A DNA stretch of 64,000 nucleotides from Saprospira sp. CCB-QB6 (GCF_028464065.1 NZ_CP116808.1:2063501-2127500); one strand, 5' to 3'. Positions 10,555 through 20,029 are shown, counted from the stretch's first letter. Notes: generated by a model from the letters alone, not told the origin. Translations and numbers: made by a program.

Positions 10555-11235
10555 TTAATCTGCCTCCCAATATAAGGCCACCTCATCCAATGATTTTCGG
10601 CGCAAATCAGGGACCTCACAGCCTTCTGCAGCATAGCCGATAGGTAAAAGCAAAAAAGGCTTTTCATTTTTGGGCCGTTGCAAAATCTCCTGTAAAAAAT
10701 TCATGGGGCTAGGCGTGTGCGTCAAGGTAACCAAACCCGCCTGATGAATAGCCGAAATGAGAAAACCCGCAGCCAAACCCACCGATTCATTCACATAATA
10801 GTTCTTGCTTCGACTGCCATCAGGCAAAATATCGTAGCTCTTTTTAAATATGACGATGAGATAAGGAGCTCGCTCCAAAAAAGGCTTTTCCCAGTTGGTG
10901 CCAAAAGGTTTCAGGGCTTCGAGCCACTCCTCTGACATCCTGTTGGTGTAGCTTTCATATTCTTCTTTTTCGGCCGCTTGGCGAATCTGCTGTTTAATTT
11001 CTGGATCAGAAATAATGCAGAAGGTCCAAGGTTGCTTATGCGCCCCAGAAGGAGCCGAGCTAGCCGTTCGGACCAAGCTTTGAATCAATTCTTTGGCCAC
11101 TGGCCGCTCAGAAAATAAACGAATTGAGCGGCGTTTCTCTAATAAAGCCTCAAGTTCAAGTGCTTTTTTAAGACTTTCTTCAGGCGATAATTTTTGAGCT
11201 TGAAAAGGACGAAATTTAGGCATCTGAATTGGCAT
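10555..11235 (-). CDS. Nitroreductase-family protein of iodotyrosine deiodinase type
   Basis: FMN-dependent reductase of the nitroreductase fold. The FMN-binding start is RRSIRLFSERPV and SSAPSGAHKQPW. The lid region matches iodotyrosine deiodinase: E92 and Y96 (EYESY), and K109 (LKPFGTNW) correspond to the Glu/Tyr/Lys trio that holds the amino-acid part of halotyrosines in the animal enzyme. The C-terminus PDLRRKSLDEV also matches that branch. The bacterial enzyme has been studied in Haliscomenobacter, a relative in the same order. A halotyrosine dehalogenase role is therefore likely but not proven. Its start overlaps the end of ybeY by 20 bp, so both are probably co-transcribed. Confidence 0.85.
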   Translation of the reverse strand: MPIQMPKFRPFQAQKLSPEESLKKALELEALLEKRRSIRLFSERPVAKELIQSLVRTASSAPSGAHKQPWTFCIISDPEIKQQIRQAAEKEEYESYTNRMSEEWLEALKPFGTNWEKPFLERAPYLIVIFKKSYDILPDGSRSKNYYVNESVGLAAGFLISAIHQAGLVTLTHTPSPMNFLQEILQRPKNEKPFLLLPIGYAAEGCEVPDLRRKSLDEVALYWEAD

Positions 11236-11653
11236 ATTGATCCAGAAGGCTTAGCGCATCATTTTCTTTTTCGCGCATGAGCTCTGCATCTTCTTTACTT
11301 TTATCTTTATAGCCCAAAAGGTGCAACAATCCATGAGCCATGACTCTATGAATTTCATTTTGGGCCGAAACCTCAAACTTTTCGGCATTCTCTCGGCAGC
11401 GTTCTACCGAAATAAAAATATCACCGCTTACGGGCTCTCCCTCTTCTTGGTACTGAAAGGTAATTACATCAGTTAGGGTGTCATGCTGCAAATACTCTTG
11501 GTTCATGGGCAGCAAATAGGCATCAGAGCAAAAAATAAAAGAAAGGGCCTCAATGGAGTGACCCTCTCTTTTTGCGATCGCTTGCAGCCAGCTTTCAATT
11601 TGTTCAGCCTGCGGCAGCGTATAATCAATATCTTCCGTGTAAAATTCAATCAT
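11216..11653 (-). CDS. ybeY: Endoribonuclease YbeY (16S rRNA maturation factor)
   Basis: Zinc-dependent single-strand endoribonuclease acting in 16S rRNA 3' processing and ribosome quality control. I take the ATG at 11653 (MIEFYTED, 145 residues) because the longer start at 11683 would run into the upstream gene. Visible are the LTDVITFQY and GDIFISVERC motifs and the metal motif HGLLHLLGYKD. H107 and H111 fit two zinc ligands, but the position of the third His is taken by D117; as far as I recall this Asp is common in Bacteroidota members. It sits 4 bp after the anti-sigma gene and overlaps the nitroreductase gene. Confidence 0.93.
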   Translation of the reverse strand: MIEFYTEDIDYTLPQAEQIESWLQAIAKREGHSIEALSFIFCSDAYLLPMNQEYLQHDTLTDVITFQYQEEGEPVSGDIFISVERCRENAEKFEVSAQNEIHRVMAHGLLHLLGYKDKSKEDAELMREKENDALSLLDQYANSDA

Positions 11654-11657
11654 CAAC

Positions 11658-12065
11658 TTAGTGCAAGTTAAATTGTAGTTCAATCATGCGACCACCTTCC
11701 TTAAAGTCTACATGATCGCTGAGGTTTTGCATCAAAAAAACGCCACGTCCACCAGGTGTCATCAGATTTTCTGGAGCAGTGGGATCGGGCAGTTGTGCGG
11801 GGTCAAAACCAGGCCCCTCATCTTCTACAGTAAAGGTAATGCAATTTTGCTGTATAGCACTAGCAATATGGACCTTTTTGTGGGCCTTGGCTTGGTTGCC
11901 ATGCAAAATAGCATTGCTGACGGCCTCGGTCAAGGTGATGAGAATGTTGCCAAAAAGCAACTCATCCAACTCATATTGTTGCAAAACCTGATTCACGTAG
12001 GGTTCTACTTCAGCTATGTTTTTTGGGTGAGAATCTAGTGTAAGTTTTAGTGCAGTTCCGGTCAT
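11658..12065 (-). CDS. RsbW/SpoIIAB-type anti-sigma factor kinase (HATPase)
   Basis: Small GHKL ATP-binding protein of the anti-sigma/serine kinase family. The ATG at 12065 (MTGTALKLTLDS) gives 135 residues, the usual size; the longer open frame upstream has no family resemblance. The N box is ITLTEAVSNAILHGN, the G1 box is VEDEGPGFDP and the G2 box GGRGVFLMQNL. In partner-switching systems such kinases phosphorylate STAS proteins and bind a sigma factor. No sigma factor or antagonist gene is adjacent, but five STAS proteins lie 8-15 kb away; a functional link between them is only a guess. Confidence 0.9.
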   Translation of the reverse strand: MTGTALKLTLDSHPKNIAEVEPYVNQVLQQYELDELLFGNILITLTEAVSNAILHGNQAKAHKKVHIASAIQQNCITFTVEDEGPGFDPAQLPDPTAPENLMTPGGRGVFLMQNLSDHVDFKEGGRMIELQFNLH

Positions 12066-12396
12066 CAGCCATCGTTTTGCGAGTGATAAAATTGTTGTCT
12101 TTGAGCTAATTATTATAGCTCTATTTTTATAGTGTGTAGACCTAGGAAGCGGGGAAGTAGAGGGAAGGTTTGCTTCCAAGGGCCTTTCAAGAGGTCCATT
12201 TACGGAACTTTCCCGCAAAGGGTTTCATTTTATGGAGTTTATCTTAAATCTTTTTTCCTTTCTGTTTGAATTTGGCCAGATTGGTCCTAAATAGGGGATA
12301 AAAAGCCTAATTTTGAGCTGCTTATAGTTCCAAAACCTTTCTTTTTACGTTAAATAAAGAGATAGGTTTTACCGGCATTTTTTTGAACCGAAAACA
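12066..12396. other. Divergent intergenic region without gene
   Basis: 331 bp between the minus-strand anti-sigma gene and the plus-strand PorV-like gene. It must hold both promoters. TAGGTTTT at 12363-12370 is one base off a TAnnTTTG box for the rightward gene, but no good TTG partner is seen. No GC-rich repeat is present here. Confidence 0.5.
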
Positions 12397-13524
12397 ATGA
12401 TTATGCAGCGATTAATTTGGGGAGCCCTCATTTTATGCTTCTTTGGCCCAAGCTTAATGGCCCAAAAATACAGTAACGAATTCTTATCCATTGGCTTAGG
12501 GGCCCGCGCTCAGGCTATGGGCGGCGCTATGGTGGCCCATGTCAATGATGCGAGCAGCAGCTTTTGGAACCCCGCAGGCTTGCAGGGCATAGAAACGGAT
12601 TTGCAAGTTGGCTTATTGCATGCCGAATGGTTTGGCGGCATCGGTAAATATGATTATGCCGGCTTTGGTATGCCGATTAAAGGCCAAAATAAATACCTGG
12701 GCTTTTCTTTTATCCGCTTTGGCATTGACGGAATCCCTAACACCCTTTCTCTTTATGAGGATGATGGAAGCATTAACTACAACAACGTCACCGAGTTTTC
12801 GGCTGCCGATTATGCTTTTATTTTTAATTATGCCCAAAAGTTTGGCAAATTGGCGGTTGGGGCTAGCCCCAAAGTGGTCCGCCGAGTGGTTGGCCCTTTT
12901 GCCTCTTCTTGGGGCTTTGGCGTAGATCTAGGCGCCCAATATCAATACTCAGAAAATTGGTCTTTTGGGGCACAGCTCAAAGATATTACCACCACTTTTA
13001 ATGCTTGGCAATTTAGCTTTACCGAAGAGGAAAAGCAGACTTTGGGCCTAACGGGCAACGAAATTCCCATTCAATCGTTTGAAATTACAAAGCCCCAAAT
13101 TATTCTGGGTGCTGCTTACAAGAAAACTTTTAACCTCCCTACGCCAGAAGGCAAAAAAGCCCGCACAATTGGCCTTTTGGCTGAGCTCGATATGGTGGCC
13201 ACTACCGATGGACAACGCAATACCCTAATTTCTGCCAGTCCTTTTAGCATTGATCCCGCCTTGGGCCTAGAACTCAACTACAACCGCATTGCCTATTTGC
13301 GGATGGGCCTCAATAATTTTCAACGATTTGAGAATTTTTCTGGCGAAAAAGAACTGACCCTACAACCCAATTTTGGCCTGGGCTTCCGAATTTCTCGCTT
13401 TTATATTGACTATGCTTTGGCCAATTTGAGCGCTAGCGCTGGTGGTTTGCGCTCGCATATTGTCTCCATCCGCCTAGATATTGACTACGATTATATTAAA
13501 CAAGCTATTCAAAAAGAGATTTAA
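12397..13524 (+). CDS. PorV/PorQ-family outer-membrane protein (type IX secretion)
   Basis: FadL-like beta-barrel of the PorV group. The signal peptide ends SLMAQ (start at 12397 or at the second Met, 12403). The N-terminal text FLSIGLGARAQAMGGA and SSFWNPAGL is the PorV/PorQ hallmark. Length 375 is usual. In T9SS, PorV shuttles cargo from the translocon to the PorU sortase. The next gene on the same strand encodes a PorU-like C25 peptidase, which supports that pairing, though this could be a second, specialised copy rather than the housekeeping PorV. Confidence 0.85.
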   Translation: MIMQRLIWGALILCFFGPSLMAQKYSNEFLSIGLGARAQAMGGAMVAHVNDASSSFWNPAGLQGIETDLQVGLLHAEWFGGIGKYDYAGFGMPIKGQNKYLGFSFIRFGIDGIPNTLSLYEDDGSINYNNVTEFSAADYAFIFNYAQKFGKLAVGASPKVVRRVVGPFASSWGFGVDLGAQYQYSENWSFGAQLKDITTTFNAWQFSFTEEEKQTLGLTGNEIPIQSFEITKPQIILGAAYKKTFNLPTPEGKKARTIGLLAELDMVATTDGQRNTLISASPFSIDPALGLELNYNRIAYLRMGLNNFQRFENFSGEKELTLQPNFGLGFRISRFYIDYALANLSASAGGLRSHIVSIRLDIDYDYIKQAIQKEI

Positions 13525-13525
13525 T

Positions 13526-13920
13526 TGTTTTTGGGGCTTGCCGCCTGTGGCGGCCGTTCCCTTTCGGGGCTCGCAGGGCTGCTCGGCCCTGCAGCCCTGC
13601 GGGCTTTGGTCGGCGGCTGCGCCGCCCCCCTACAGGCAACTAAGCCTGCGGCGGCTAAAGCCGCCTGTAGGACGCCCTATTGGTCCAGAAAGCGAGCGAA
13701 GCGAGCTTGGCTTAGGGATGGATAGCAGTGGCCGAAGGCCAGACCTAGGGCTTTTGAAGCGAAGCGAAAAAGCCCGCAGGGCCGAGCGAACAGCGAGCTG
13801 CGGCACAGCCCGACCCGCCCGATAATTCATGAGGGTTTCAACCCTCATTTTGCATAACTCATCGCAAAGCGATACCGCTTTGCGCTGGGTTTTAACCCAG
13901 CGGAAGGGGCAGCCCCAAAA
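13526..13920. repeat. Inverted pair of GC-rich modular repeats (copies 5a and 5b)
   Basis: Rightward part from TTTTTGGGGCTTGCCGCC (core GCTCGCAGGGCTGCTCGGCCC) to about 13680. Leftward part from about 13690 with AGGGATGG, GGCCGAAGGCC-AGACC, a long slot palindrome (GGGCTTTTGAAGCGAAGC...AAAAAGCCC), core GGGCCGAGCGAAC, the triple-palindrome module and GGGGCAGCCCCAAAA. The G-rich ends point out at the PorV-like stop and the PorU-like start. Confidence 0.85.
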
Positions 13921-13953
13921 TAATCCCCCAATTAACCTTTGAAAAATAAGATT

Positions 13954-16900
13954 ATGCGATACCTCTACTTCTTATTCCTACTTTTTGCTGTTGGCTCTTT
14001 GCGGGCACAAATGCACGATGGAAATTTTGGTCCAGAATGGATCAATTACAACCAGTCCTATTATAAAATGCAGCTGGCCCAAGATGGTCTGTACCGAATT
14101 AGTGCGCAGGCCTTGCAAAATGCGGGCATTAATGTGGCTGGCTTGCCTTTGAGCGGCTTATCGATTTATCATCTGGGCCAAGAAATTCCGATTCAGGTGG
14201 AAAGTTCGGGCGGGCAGCTGCAGTATATTCAGTTTTATGGCGAAAAGCATCGGGGCGAATTGGACAAAGAGCTGTACAATAACCCCAACCATCATTTTAA
14301 CCCCACTTATAGTGTGATTAGTGATACGGCAGCCTATTTTCTAACTTGGAATAATACGGGCCAAGGGCGGCGATATGTCAATCAGGCTGCGAATTTATCG
14401 AATTTGCCAGCCAAGGAAGATTACTTTATGTACAAAAGTGTTCGGCCAATTACTACAGCTTGGCAAAAGGGGAAAGGCTATTATATTGCGGGTGAACAAC
14501 TCACAAAATCGACCTTTGAGTATGGCGAAGGTTGGGGCGGAAACCCTTTATTGGATCAAAGTCATGCGGTGGGCATCTCCAATCTTTATACTTCTGGTCC
14601 GGCGGCCCAAGGAGAAGTAAGACTTTATGCTGCGGGGGCCGTCAATCATAATATTGAGGTCCAAGTTGGCGGGCAGAGCCGCTTTAATACTACTTTTGGG
14701 GGAGATAGTGTAGGCACACATCGTTTTTCTGTGCCATTGAGCAATCTTTTGCCGAATACCATTATGCGGATTCGGGGTTTGGCCAGTAGCAATGATTATT
14801 TATCGGCTAGTTATGTGGCCATTAGTTACCCTAGAACCTTTGATTTTGCTGGGGCCAATAATTTTGCTTTTGAGATGCCTGCAAGTAGCAGTCGCCAATA
14901 TTTAGAAATAACCAACTTTAATGGGGGGAATGGCCAAAACATCTACCTCTACGATTTGACCAATGGTTTGCGGATTCGCTGCTTTTGGGATGGGAGTCGC
15001 GTTTTGACCGATCTGCCCGCCTCTTCCGTAGATCGGAAACTACTCCTGATTAATGAGGGCACTACTGCGGTACAAACTATGGGGCGTCTAGACCCCAGCA
15101 ACTTTGTAGATTATAGCAACCTCAATGCAGATTATATCATTGTTACACATGCTAGTTTGCGCCAAAACAGTATGGGTAATGATCCTGTTTTGGAGTATGC
15201 CGCTTATCGAGCGAGCACAGGCTATAATCCCGTTATTATTGATGTTGATGATATCTTTGATCAGTTTGGTTATGGCATTAATAAGCATCCCGTAGCCTTG
15301 CGCAATTTGGCTACTTATTGCAAGCAAAACTGGAGTGCCCCCAAGTATATTTTCCTTATAGGGAAGGGGCGAACTTATACTCAAATGAGAAATTTTCATA
15401 CTTATGATTATCTCATTCCTACTTTTGGTTATCCACCTTCCGATAACTTATTGATGGCGCCTATTGGTAGCGATGTGCCAGCCATTCCCGTAGGCCGCTT
15501 AGCCGCATTGACTGGGGACCAAGTGAGCCTTTATTTGAATAAGGTTAGAGATTATGAAAATGAACGTTTAAATGCAACTTCCGATCTCCTTGGTCGAGGC
15601 TGGACCAAAAACGTGATTCATTTGGGGGGAGGACGCAATAGCTCGGAGCAGAATATCATCCGACAGAATTTGAATAATATGGGGACCACCATTTCTGATA
15701 GTCATTTTGGTGGAAATGTTACCTCTTTTTTCAAAACCTCTACCAATCCCATTCAGGCTGCTCAATCTGCCTATTTGGATTCGTTAATCAACAGTGGTGT
15801 AAGTTTAATTACCTTCTTTGGGCACTCTTCGGCCAATAGCTTTGACTTTAATTTGGATCGGCCCGAAAACTATAGCAATGCCCGCCGCTATCCTATGTTT
15901 ATTTCTTTGGGTTGTTATGGCGGAACTGTCTTTGAAGATGGCCCCCGAATTAGCGAATCTTTTGTCTTTGAAGAAAATGCTGGAGCCAGTGTGTTTTTTG
16001 CCTCTGTAGGAGCGGCTTCACTTTCTGCCCTCAATGTTTTTGCAGGTCAGTATTATTATCAGGCCAGCCAAAACCAATATGGCCAAGGAGCGGCCAAGAT
16101 TACCCAAAAAACGATTGAGGCTTTAGAGAATGGGACCTTTTATTCCACTACGGTCCAAATGGCTAGCCACTATATGCTCTATCATGGAGACCCTGCCATT
16201 CAGTTGAGCATTTCGGAGCGGCCCGATTACTATGTAGATAATAGCTTAGTCAGCCATAGCCCAAATACAGTAACCACACAAATGGCCGACTTTGAGTTGG
16301 TGGTAGATCTATATAATTTAGGTACAGCCATCGACACCTCTTTTTGGATTGAAATTAACCGAGAGTATCCCAATGGCAACCGCGTCTTTGTTAGCCGAGA
16401 GTATATTTCTGCCCCTAACTTTTATAAAGAGTTGCGCCTGACCGTTCCTGTAGAGGGACAGCCCGCTTTGGGAATCAATTACTTTGATATTAGCATTGAT
16501 GTCGATAATGAAGTAGATGAGCGCCCGCAGCCAACAGCCGAGCAAAATAACCAGGTGCTGCGCTATCCCGTTCAGATTCTATCAGATGCCATTTTACCCG
16601 TTTATCCCAGAGAGTTTGCTATCGTTCCCCAGCAAAATATTAGCCTTAAGGCTTCTACAGGAAATACTATGGCCCGAAGCCAGACCTATGTTCTGCAAAT
16701 AGATACCACGGCCTATTTTAATAGCGCTTTGATGCAGCAAACGAGAATTACGCAGGCTGGAGGACTCGTAGAATGGCAACCTAACCTGAGCTATATGGAT
16801 AGTACGGTCTATTATTGGCGAGTAAGTCCAGACTCTCTAGATCCAACAATTGGTTATAGCTGGGCAAGTAGCTCTTTCATTTATATGGATGGTAGCTATC

Positions 16901-18921
16901 CCGGCTGGAACCAATCCCATTTTTTCCAGTTCAAAAGAGACCAATTCAATAACCTAGAGCTAGAAGAACCCCAAAGAAATTTTGAGTTCATCACCTCTTT
17001 GCAGGAAATTACTCTGGCTAATGGTTTTACTCCTTCGCCTTTACATCCCGAACAACTAGCCACCTACCTCAATGGTAATTTGGTCGATAAATGCCGCTGC
17101 CATACAAGCAGTGGAGTCTATGTTCAGGTGATTGATTCTTCCGATTTAACGATCTGGACCTTAGGTGGAGGCCAAAGCCGCTACGGGGCTATTAACTGCG
17201 ATGCTGCAGGACGAACGGCTTCTGTTTTCTTATTTGAAACCCAACAAAATAGTACAGCTTTAGATTTAGAACGCTTTTTGGCCGACTCTATCCCCGATGG
17301 ATATTATGTTTTGGTCTATACTCTAAATGATGCAAATGCCGATAACTGGCCCGCTAGCCTAGTTACCGAATTGCAAAATCAAGGGGCACTACAATTACCT
17401 GGGCTAACTGCTGCCGTGGGAGGACTCCCCTGGGCGTTCTTCTACCAAAAAAATAACGCAAGCTTCCCTTACCGAGCAGAAGAACTAGGGGCTAGCCAAA
17501 ATGATATTATTGGCCTTTCTTGCCTTATGCCCGGTAACTGGGATAAAGGAAGCCTGCTCTCTACTCAAATTGGTCCCGCCCAAAATTGGTTTTCTTTCCA
17601 TTGGGAACCCGCTAACCTAGATAGCAGCGATTTGGTGGGCGTCGATCTCTATGGTATTGAAGCCAATGGTACCCGCCAATTGCTTCTTTCTGATATTGTG
17701 GCCCAAAATACAAGCCTGAATAGTATTGATGCTAATCAATATCCCAAATTGGAATTGGTTTGGAAAACAGAAGATGAATTGCACCGAAGCTCAGGCCAAC
17801 TCGCCTACTGGCGTATTCTAGCCGATATGGCCCCCGAAGCCGCCCTGCGGCCCGAACGCTTCAGTATCATTCAATATGATACCGTAGATCAAGGCCAACC
17901 CTTTGGCTTTAATGTGCAAATGGAAAATATTAGCCCTATTGATATGGATAGTATTTTGGTCAAATACCAATTGCTAGAAAATGGCAGCACACTCAATTAT
18001 AAACGCTTGGCCCCACTGCCCGCCGGAGATAGCCTGCGCACAGGTCTACTGACGGTCCCTACGGATAATTTAGCCGGCCCTCAACAATTGTTGGTGGAGA
18101 TTAATGCCGATAATGACCAACCCGAACAATACCACTTTAATAACTTGGCCCTAGTCAATTTCTTTGTGCGCCAAGACCGCATTAACCCCTTACTCGATGT
18201 TACTTTTGACGGCGTTCGCATCATGAATGGCGACCTCGTTTCGGGTAGCTCGCAAGTAGTGGTCTCACTCTCCGATGAAAACCAATGGCTAGACCTTAAT
18301 CAGGTGGAGGATTTTCAACTGACGCTCCGCCACCCTAGTCTGCCCAATGGCGAAACCCAACTAACCACCAACAGCCCCCTTGTCCAAAACCTAGAGTTCT
18401 TAGCCGCTGATGCCCAAAATCTTGTGGTGGAAAATAAGGCCCAACTCATTATGGATCTGGACCTAGAGTTTGACGGAACCTATACGCTCTTTGTCTCTGC
18501 TGCCGACCGAAGCGGCAATAATTCTGGAGACTTAGATTATAGTATCGATTTTGAAGTGGTTAACCGCTCTATGATCTCCGATTTCCTCAATTATCCCAAC
18601 CCCTTTACGACCCAAACGCAGTTTGTCTTTACCCTCACTGGCCGAGAACTGCCCTCTTATCTCAAGATCCAAATCATGACGGTAACAGGTAGGGTGGTCC
18701 GCGAAATTGGAATGGATGAACTGGGGCCCTTACACATTGGCGTCAATAGAACAGAGTTTGCCTGGGACGGAACTGATCAATTCGGCGACCGCCTCGCTAA
18801 TGGTGTCTACCTCTACCGCATTTTGGCCAAAACTGCCGATGGACAATCCTATGAACGCTATTTGACCAAAGCTAGTAGCTTTACCGAACAAGGCTTTGGC
18901 AAAATGTATCTGATGCGATAA
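13954..18921 (+). CDS. PorU-like C25-family peptidase, putative T9SS sortase
   Basis: Very large secreted protein (1655 residues from the ATG at 13954; the longer frame would need TTG). A signal peptide ends LRAQ. The central region is a gingipain-like C25 domain: H624 in ITFFGHSSANSF and C654 in ISLGCYGG form the catalytic pair. Long Ig-like and CARDB-like stretches follow (HFNNLALVNFFV and similar). The last 90 residues are a FlgD/T9SS type A sorting-like domain (YPNPFTTQTQF, FAWDGTDQFGDRLANGVYLYRI). PorU removes sorting domains and attaches cargo to the surface; this protein is longer than classical PorU and fits the PorU2 type. It follows the PorV-like gene after a repeat-filled gap. Confidence 0.85.
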   Translation: MRYLYFLFLLFAVGSLRAQMHDGNFGPEWINYNQSYYKMQLAQDGLYRISAQALQNAGINVAGLPLSGLSIYHLGQEIPIQVESSGGQLQYIQFYGEKHRGELDKELYNNPNHHFNPTYSVISDTAAYFLTWNNTGQGRRYVNQAANLSNLPAKEDYFMYKSVRPITTAWQKGKGYYIAGEQLTKSTFEYGEGWGGNPLLDQSHAVGISNLYTSGPAAQGEVRLYAAGAVNHNIEVQVGGQSRFNTTFGGDSVGTHRFSVPLSNLLPNTIMRIRGLASSNDYLSASYVAISYPRTFDFAGANNFAFEMPASSSRQYLEITNFNGGNGQNIYLYDLTNGLRIRCFWDGSRVLTDLPASSVDRKLLLINEGTTAVQTMGRLDPSNFVDYSNLNADYIIVTHASLRQNSMGNDPVLEYAAYRASTGYNPVIIDVDDIFDQFGYGINKHPVALRNLATYCKQNWSAPKYIFLIGKGRTYTQMRNFHTYDYLIPTFGYPPSDNLLMAPIGSDVPAIPVGRLAALTGDQVSLYLNKVRDYENERLNATSDLLGRGWTKNVIHLGGGRNSSEQNIIRQNLNNMGTTISDSHFGGNVTSFFKTSTNPIQAAQSAYLDSLINSGVSLITFFGHSSANSFDFNLDRPENYSNARRYPMFISLGCYGGTVFEDGPRISESFVFEENAGASVFFASVGAASLSALNVFAGQYYYQASQNQYGQGAAKITQKTIEALENGTFYSTTVQMASHYMLYHGDPAIQLSISERPDYYVDNSLVSHSPNTVTTQMADFELVVDLYNLGTAIDTSFWIEINREYPNGNRVFVSREYISAPNFYKELRLTVPVEGQPALGINYFDISIDVDNEVDERPQPTAEQNNQVLRYPVQILSDAILPVYPREFAIVPQQNISLKASTGNTMARSQTYVLQIDTTAYFNSALMQQTRITQAGGLVEWQPNLSYMDSTVYYWRVSPDSLDPTIGYSWASSSFIYMDGSYPGWNQSHFFQFKRDQFNNLELEEPQRNFEFITSLQEITLANGFTPSPLHPEQLATYLNGNLVDKCRCHTSSGVYVQVIDSSDLTIWTLGGGQSRYGAINCDAAGRTASVFLFETQQNSTALDLERFLADSIPDGYYVLVYTLNDANADNWPASLVTELQNQGALQLPGLTAAVGGLPWAFFYQKNNASFPYRAEELGASQNDIIGLSCLMPGNWDKGSLLSTQIGPAQNWFSFHWEPANLDSSDLVGVDLYGIEANGTRQLLLSDIVAQNTSLNSIDANQYPKLELVWKTEDELHRSSGQLAYWRILADMAPEAALRPERFSIIQYDTVDQGQPFGFNVQMENISPIDMDSILVKYQLLENGSTLNYKRLAPLPAGDSLRTGLLTVPTDNLAGPQQLLVEINADNDQPEQYHFNNLALVNFFVRQDRINPLLDVTFDGVRIMNGDLVSGSSQVVVSLSDENQWLDLNQVEDFQLTLRHPSLPNGETQLTTNSPLVQNLEFLAADAQNLVVENKAQLIMDLDLEFDGTYTLFVSAADRSGNNSGDLDYSIDFEVVNRSMISDFLNYPNPFTTQTQFVFTLTGRELPSYLKIQIMTVTGRVVREIGMDELGPLHIGVNRTEFAWDGTDQFGDRLANGVYLYRILAKTADGQSYERYLTKASSFTEQGFGKMYLMR

Positions 18922-18941
18922 AGAACCTGCTTATTCAGACT

Positions 18942-18977
18942 AAGGTCTCTACTAATTTTAGTAGGGACCTTTTTTTG
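18942..18977 (+). terminator. Terminator after PorU-like gene
   Basis: Arms AAGGTCTCTACTA and TAGTAGGGACCTT (one mismatch, loop ATTT) followed by a run of T. It lies 20 bp after the stop codon. Confidence 0.88.
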
Positions 18978-19165
18978 GGGATTTGGGGCCCGCGGCCGGC
19001 TAGCCTTCGGCTAGGTCGGCCGCCGCTATGCTGCGCCGCTCGCAAGCCTGCTCGGCCCTGCAGCCGCCTGCAGCGGCTTTGGTCTGGCGCTGCGCGCCAC
19101 GGCTGCGCAGCGCTGGGCCATAACGGTATGGTTGAAACCTACGGCAATAAGGGTATTGCTTCACA
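18975..19165 (+). repeat. GC-rich modular repeat, copy 6 (degenerate)
   Basis: Begins TTTGGGGATTTGGGGCCCGC and carries the core GCTCGCAAGCCTGCTCGGCCC and GGTCTGG with slot palindromes such as GCCGCCTGCAGCGGC. A decayed GGTTGAAACCTAC module ends it. It abuts the terminator. From 19166 to 19318 is plain AT-rich sequence without a gene. Confidence 0.75.
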
Positions 19166-19318
19166 ATGAAATAGGAGAGGCCTCTAAAACCGCAAAATTG
19201 GCCCTTTTATATAGCTCTTATGTTTTTTAGTAAGCCAGTTATGTTCTAGACATAACTTTTGCCATTTTTGATTTTGTTACATTATTTCCATTTTCAACAG
19301 ATTGCTAACAAATAGGCA

Positions 19319-19352
19319 TAAAAAAGGCTCAAAACCTAAGTTTTGGGCCTTT
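19319..19352 (-). terminator. Terminator of the secreted unknown gene
   Basis: Read on the minus strand: arms GGCCCAAAAC and GTTTTGAGCC (loop TTAG, one mismatch), then six T. It lies just below the stop of the gene at 19361. Confidence 0.8.
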
Positions 19353-19360
19353 TCTATAAC

Positions 19361-20029
19361 TTACTCTTTTGGGGCTTCTTGCTCTGCTCTTTTGTAGAGG
19401 CGCTGAAGGCGATATTGGATATCAGGGATAGCTCGGCGGAGACGAGGGAGGCTCAGGTTGTGCACCCAAGATTTTCGGATAATAGTTTGGGCCGGGAAGG
19501 GAGGGCGCAATGGGCCTTTGAGCGGACGAAGTTGGAGCGAGTTGAAGGTATTGGCACCACCAGCGGGCTCATAATACAGCCAATAAATACTTAGAGAGTC
19601 GGGAATACTTAAACGAGGATCTTTTTCGCCTTGGGCATTGAGAAAAACCTGGCTGCGGCCACCTTGACGGATATATTGAGCGGAAGTATCATAGCAAAAA
19701 TAAACAGGGCAGAAATTAAAGGTATCGTTTAGCGCCTGAAGGATAGTTTGGTTAATAGCCTTAGTTTCCGTTTGCATTTGATTTAGAAGGCGTTCTACCT
19801 TCTTTCGTTTTTTTGCTTTGAGGTTTTTATTGGCCAATAACTTTTGGTAGTGGGCCATTTTAAGGTGATTACTTTCTAGCCGAAAAATAATTAGGCCATT
19901 TTCTTTAAGCTCTTGGCTAGCCTTTAGTGCAGCCTGAAAATCGGCCTTACTATTGATAAGTTGGCCCCAGAGGCTAGTTTGGCAAAGCAATAGGCCCAAA
20001 CAAAGAGAAAGACGAAATAGGTAAGACAT
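19361..20029 (-). CDS. Secreted protein of unknown function
   Basis: 222 residues that I do not recognise. A signal peptide is clear (hydrophobic 4-20, ending LWGQ). The rest is mixed with a Lys-rich helical stretch at about 65-85 (NKNLKAKKRKKVERLL), two cysteines in FCPVYFCYDT, and a basic C-terminus (RLRRAIPDIQYRLQRLYKR). It has its own terminator and faces repeat-filled spacers on both sides, so it is likely transcribed alone. Export is supported by the signal peptide; nothing more can be said of its role. Confidence 0.8.
   Translation of the reverse strand: MSYLFRLSLCLGLLLCQTSLWGQLINSKADFQAALKASQELKENGLIIFRLESNHLKMAHYQKLLANKNLKAKKRKKVERLLNQMQTETKAINQTILQALNDTFNFCPVYFCYDTSAQYIRQGGRSQVFLNAQGEKDPRLSIPDSLSIYWLYYEPAGGANTFNSLQLRPLKGPLRPPFPAQTIIRKSWVHNLSLPRLRRAIPDIQYRLQRLYKRAEQEAPKE

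Noticed and set aside
13630-13848. Many open reading frames of 60-130 codons inside the GC-rich repeats on both strands
   Set aside because: They consist of the repeat blocks in different frames (for example texts like ARPFSA or SELRDS), change frame between copies, and have no family resemblance. They are a by-product of few stop codons in GC-rich DNA.
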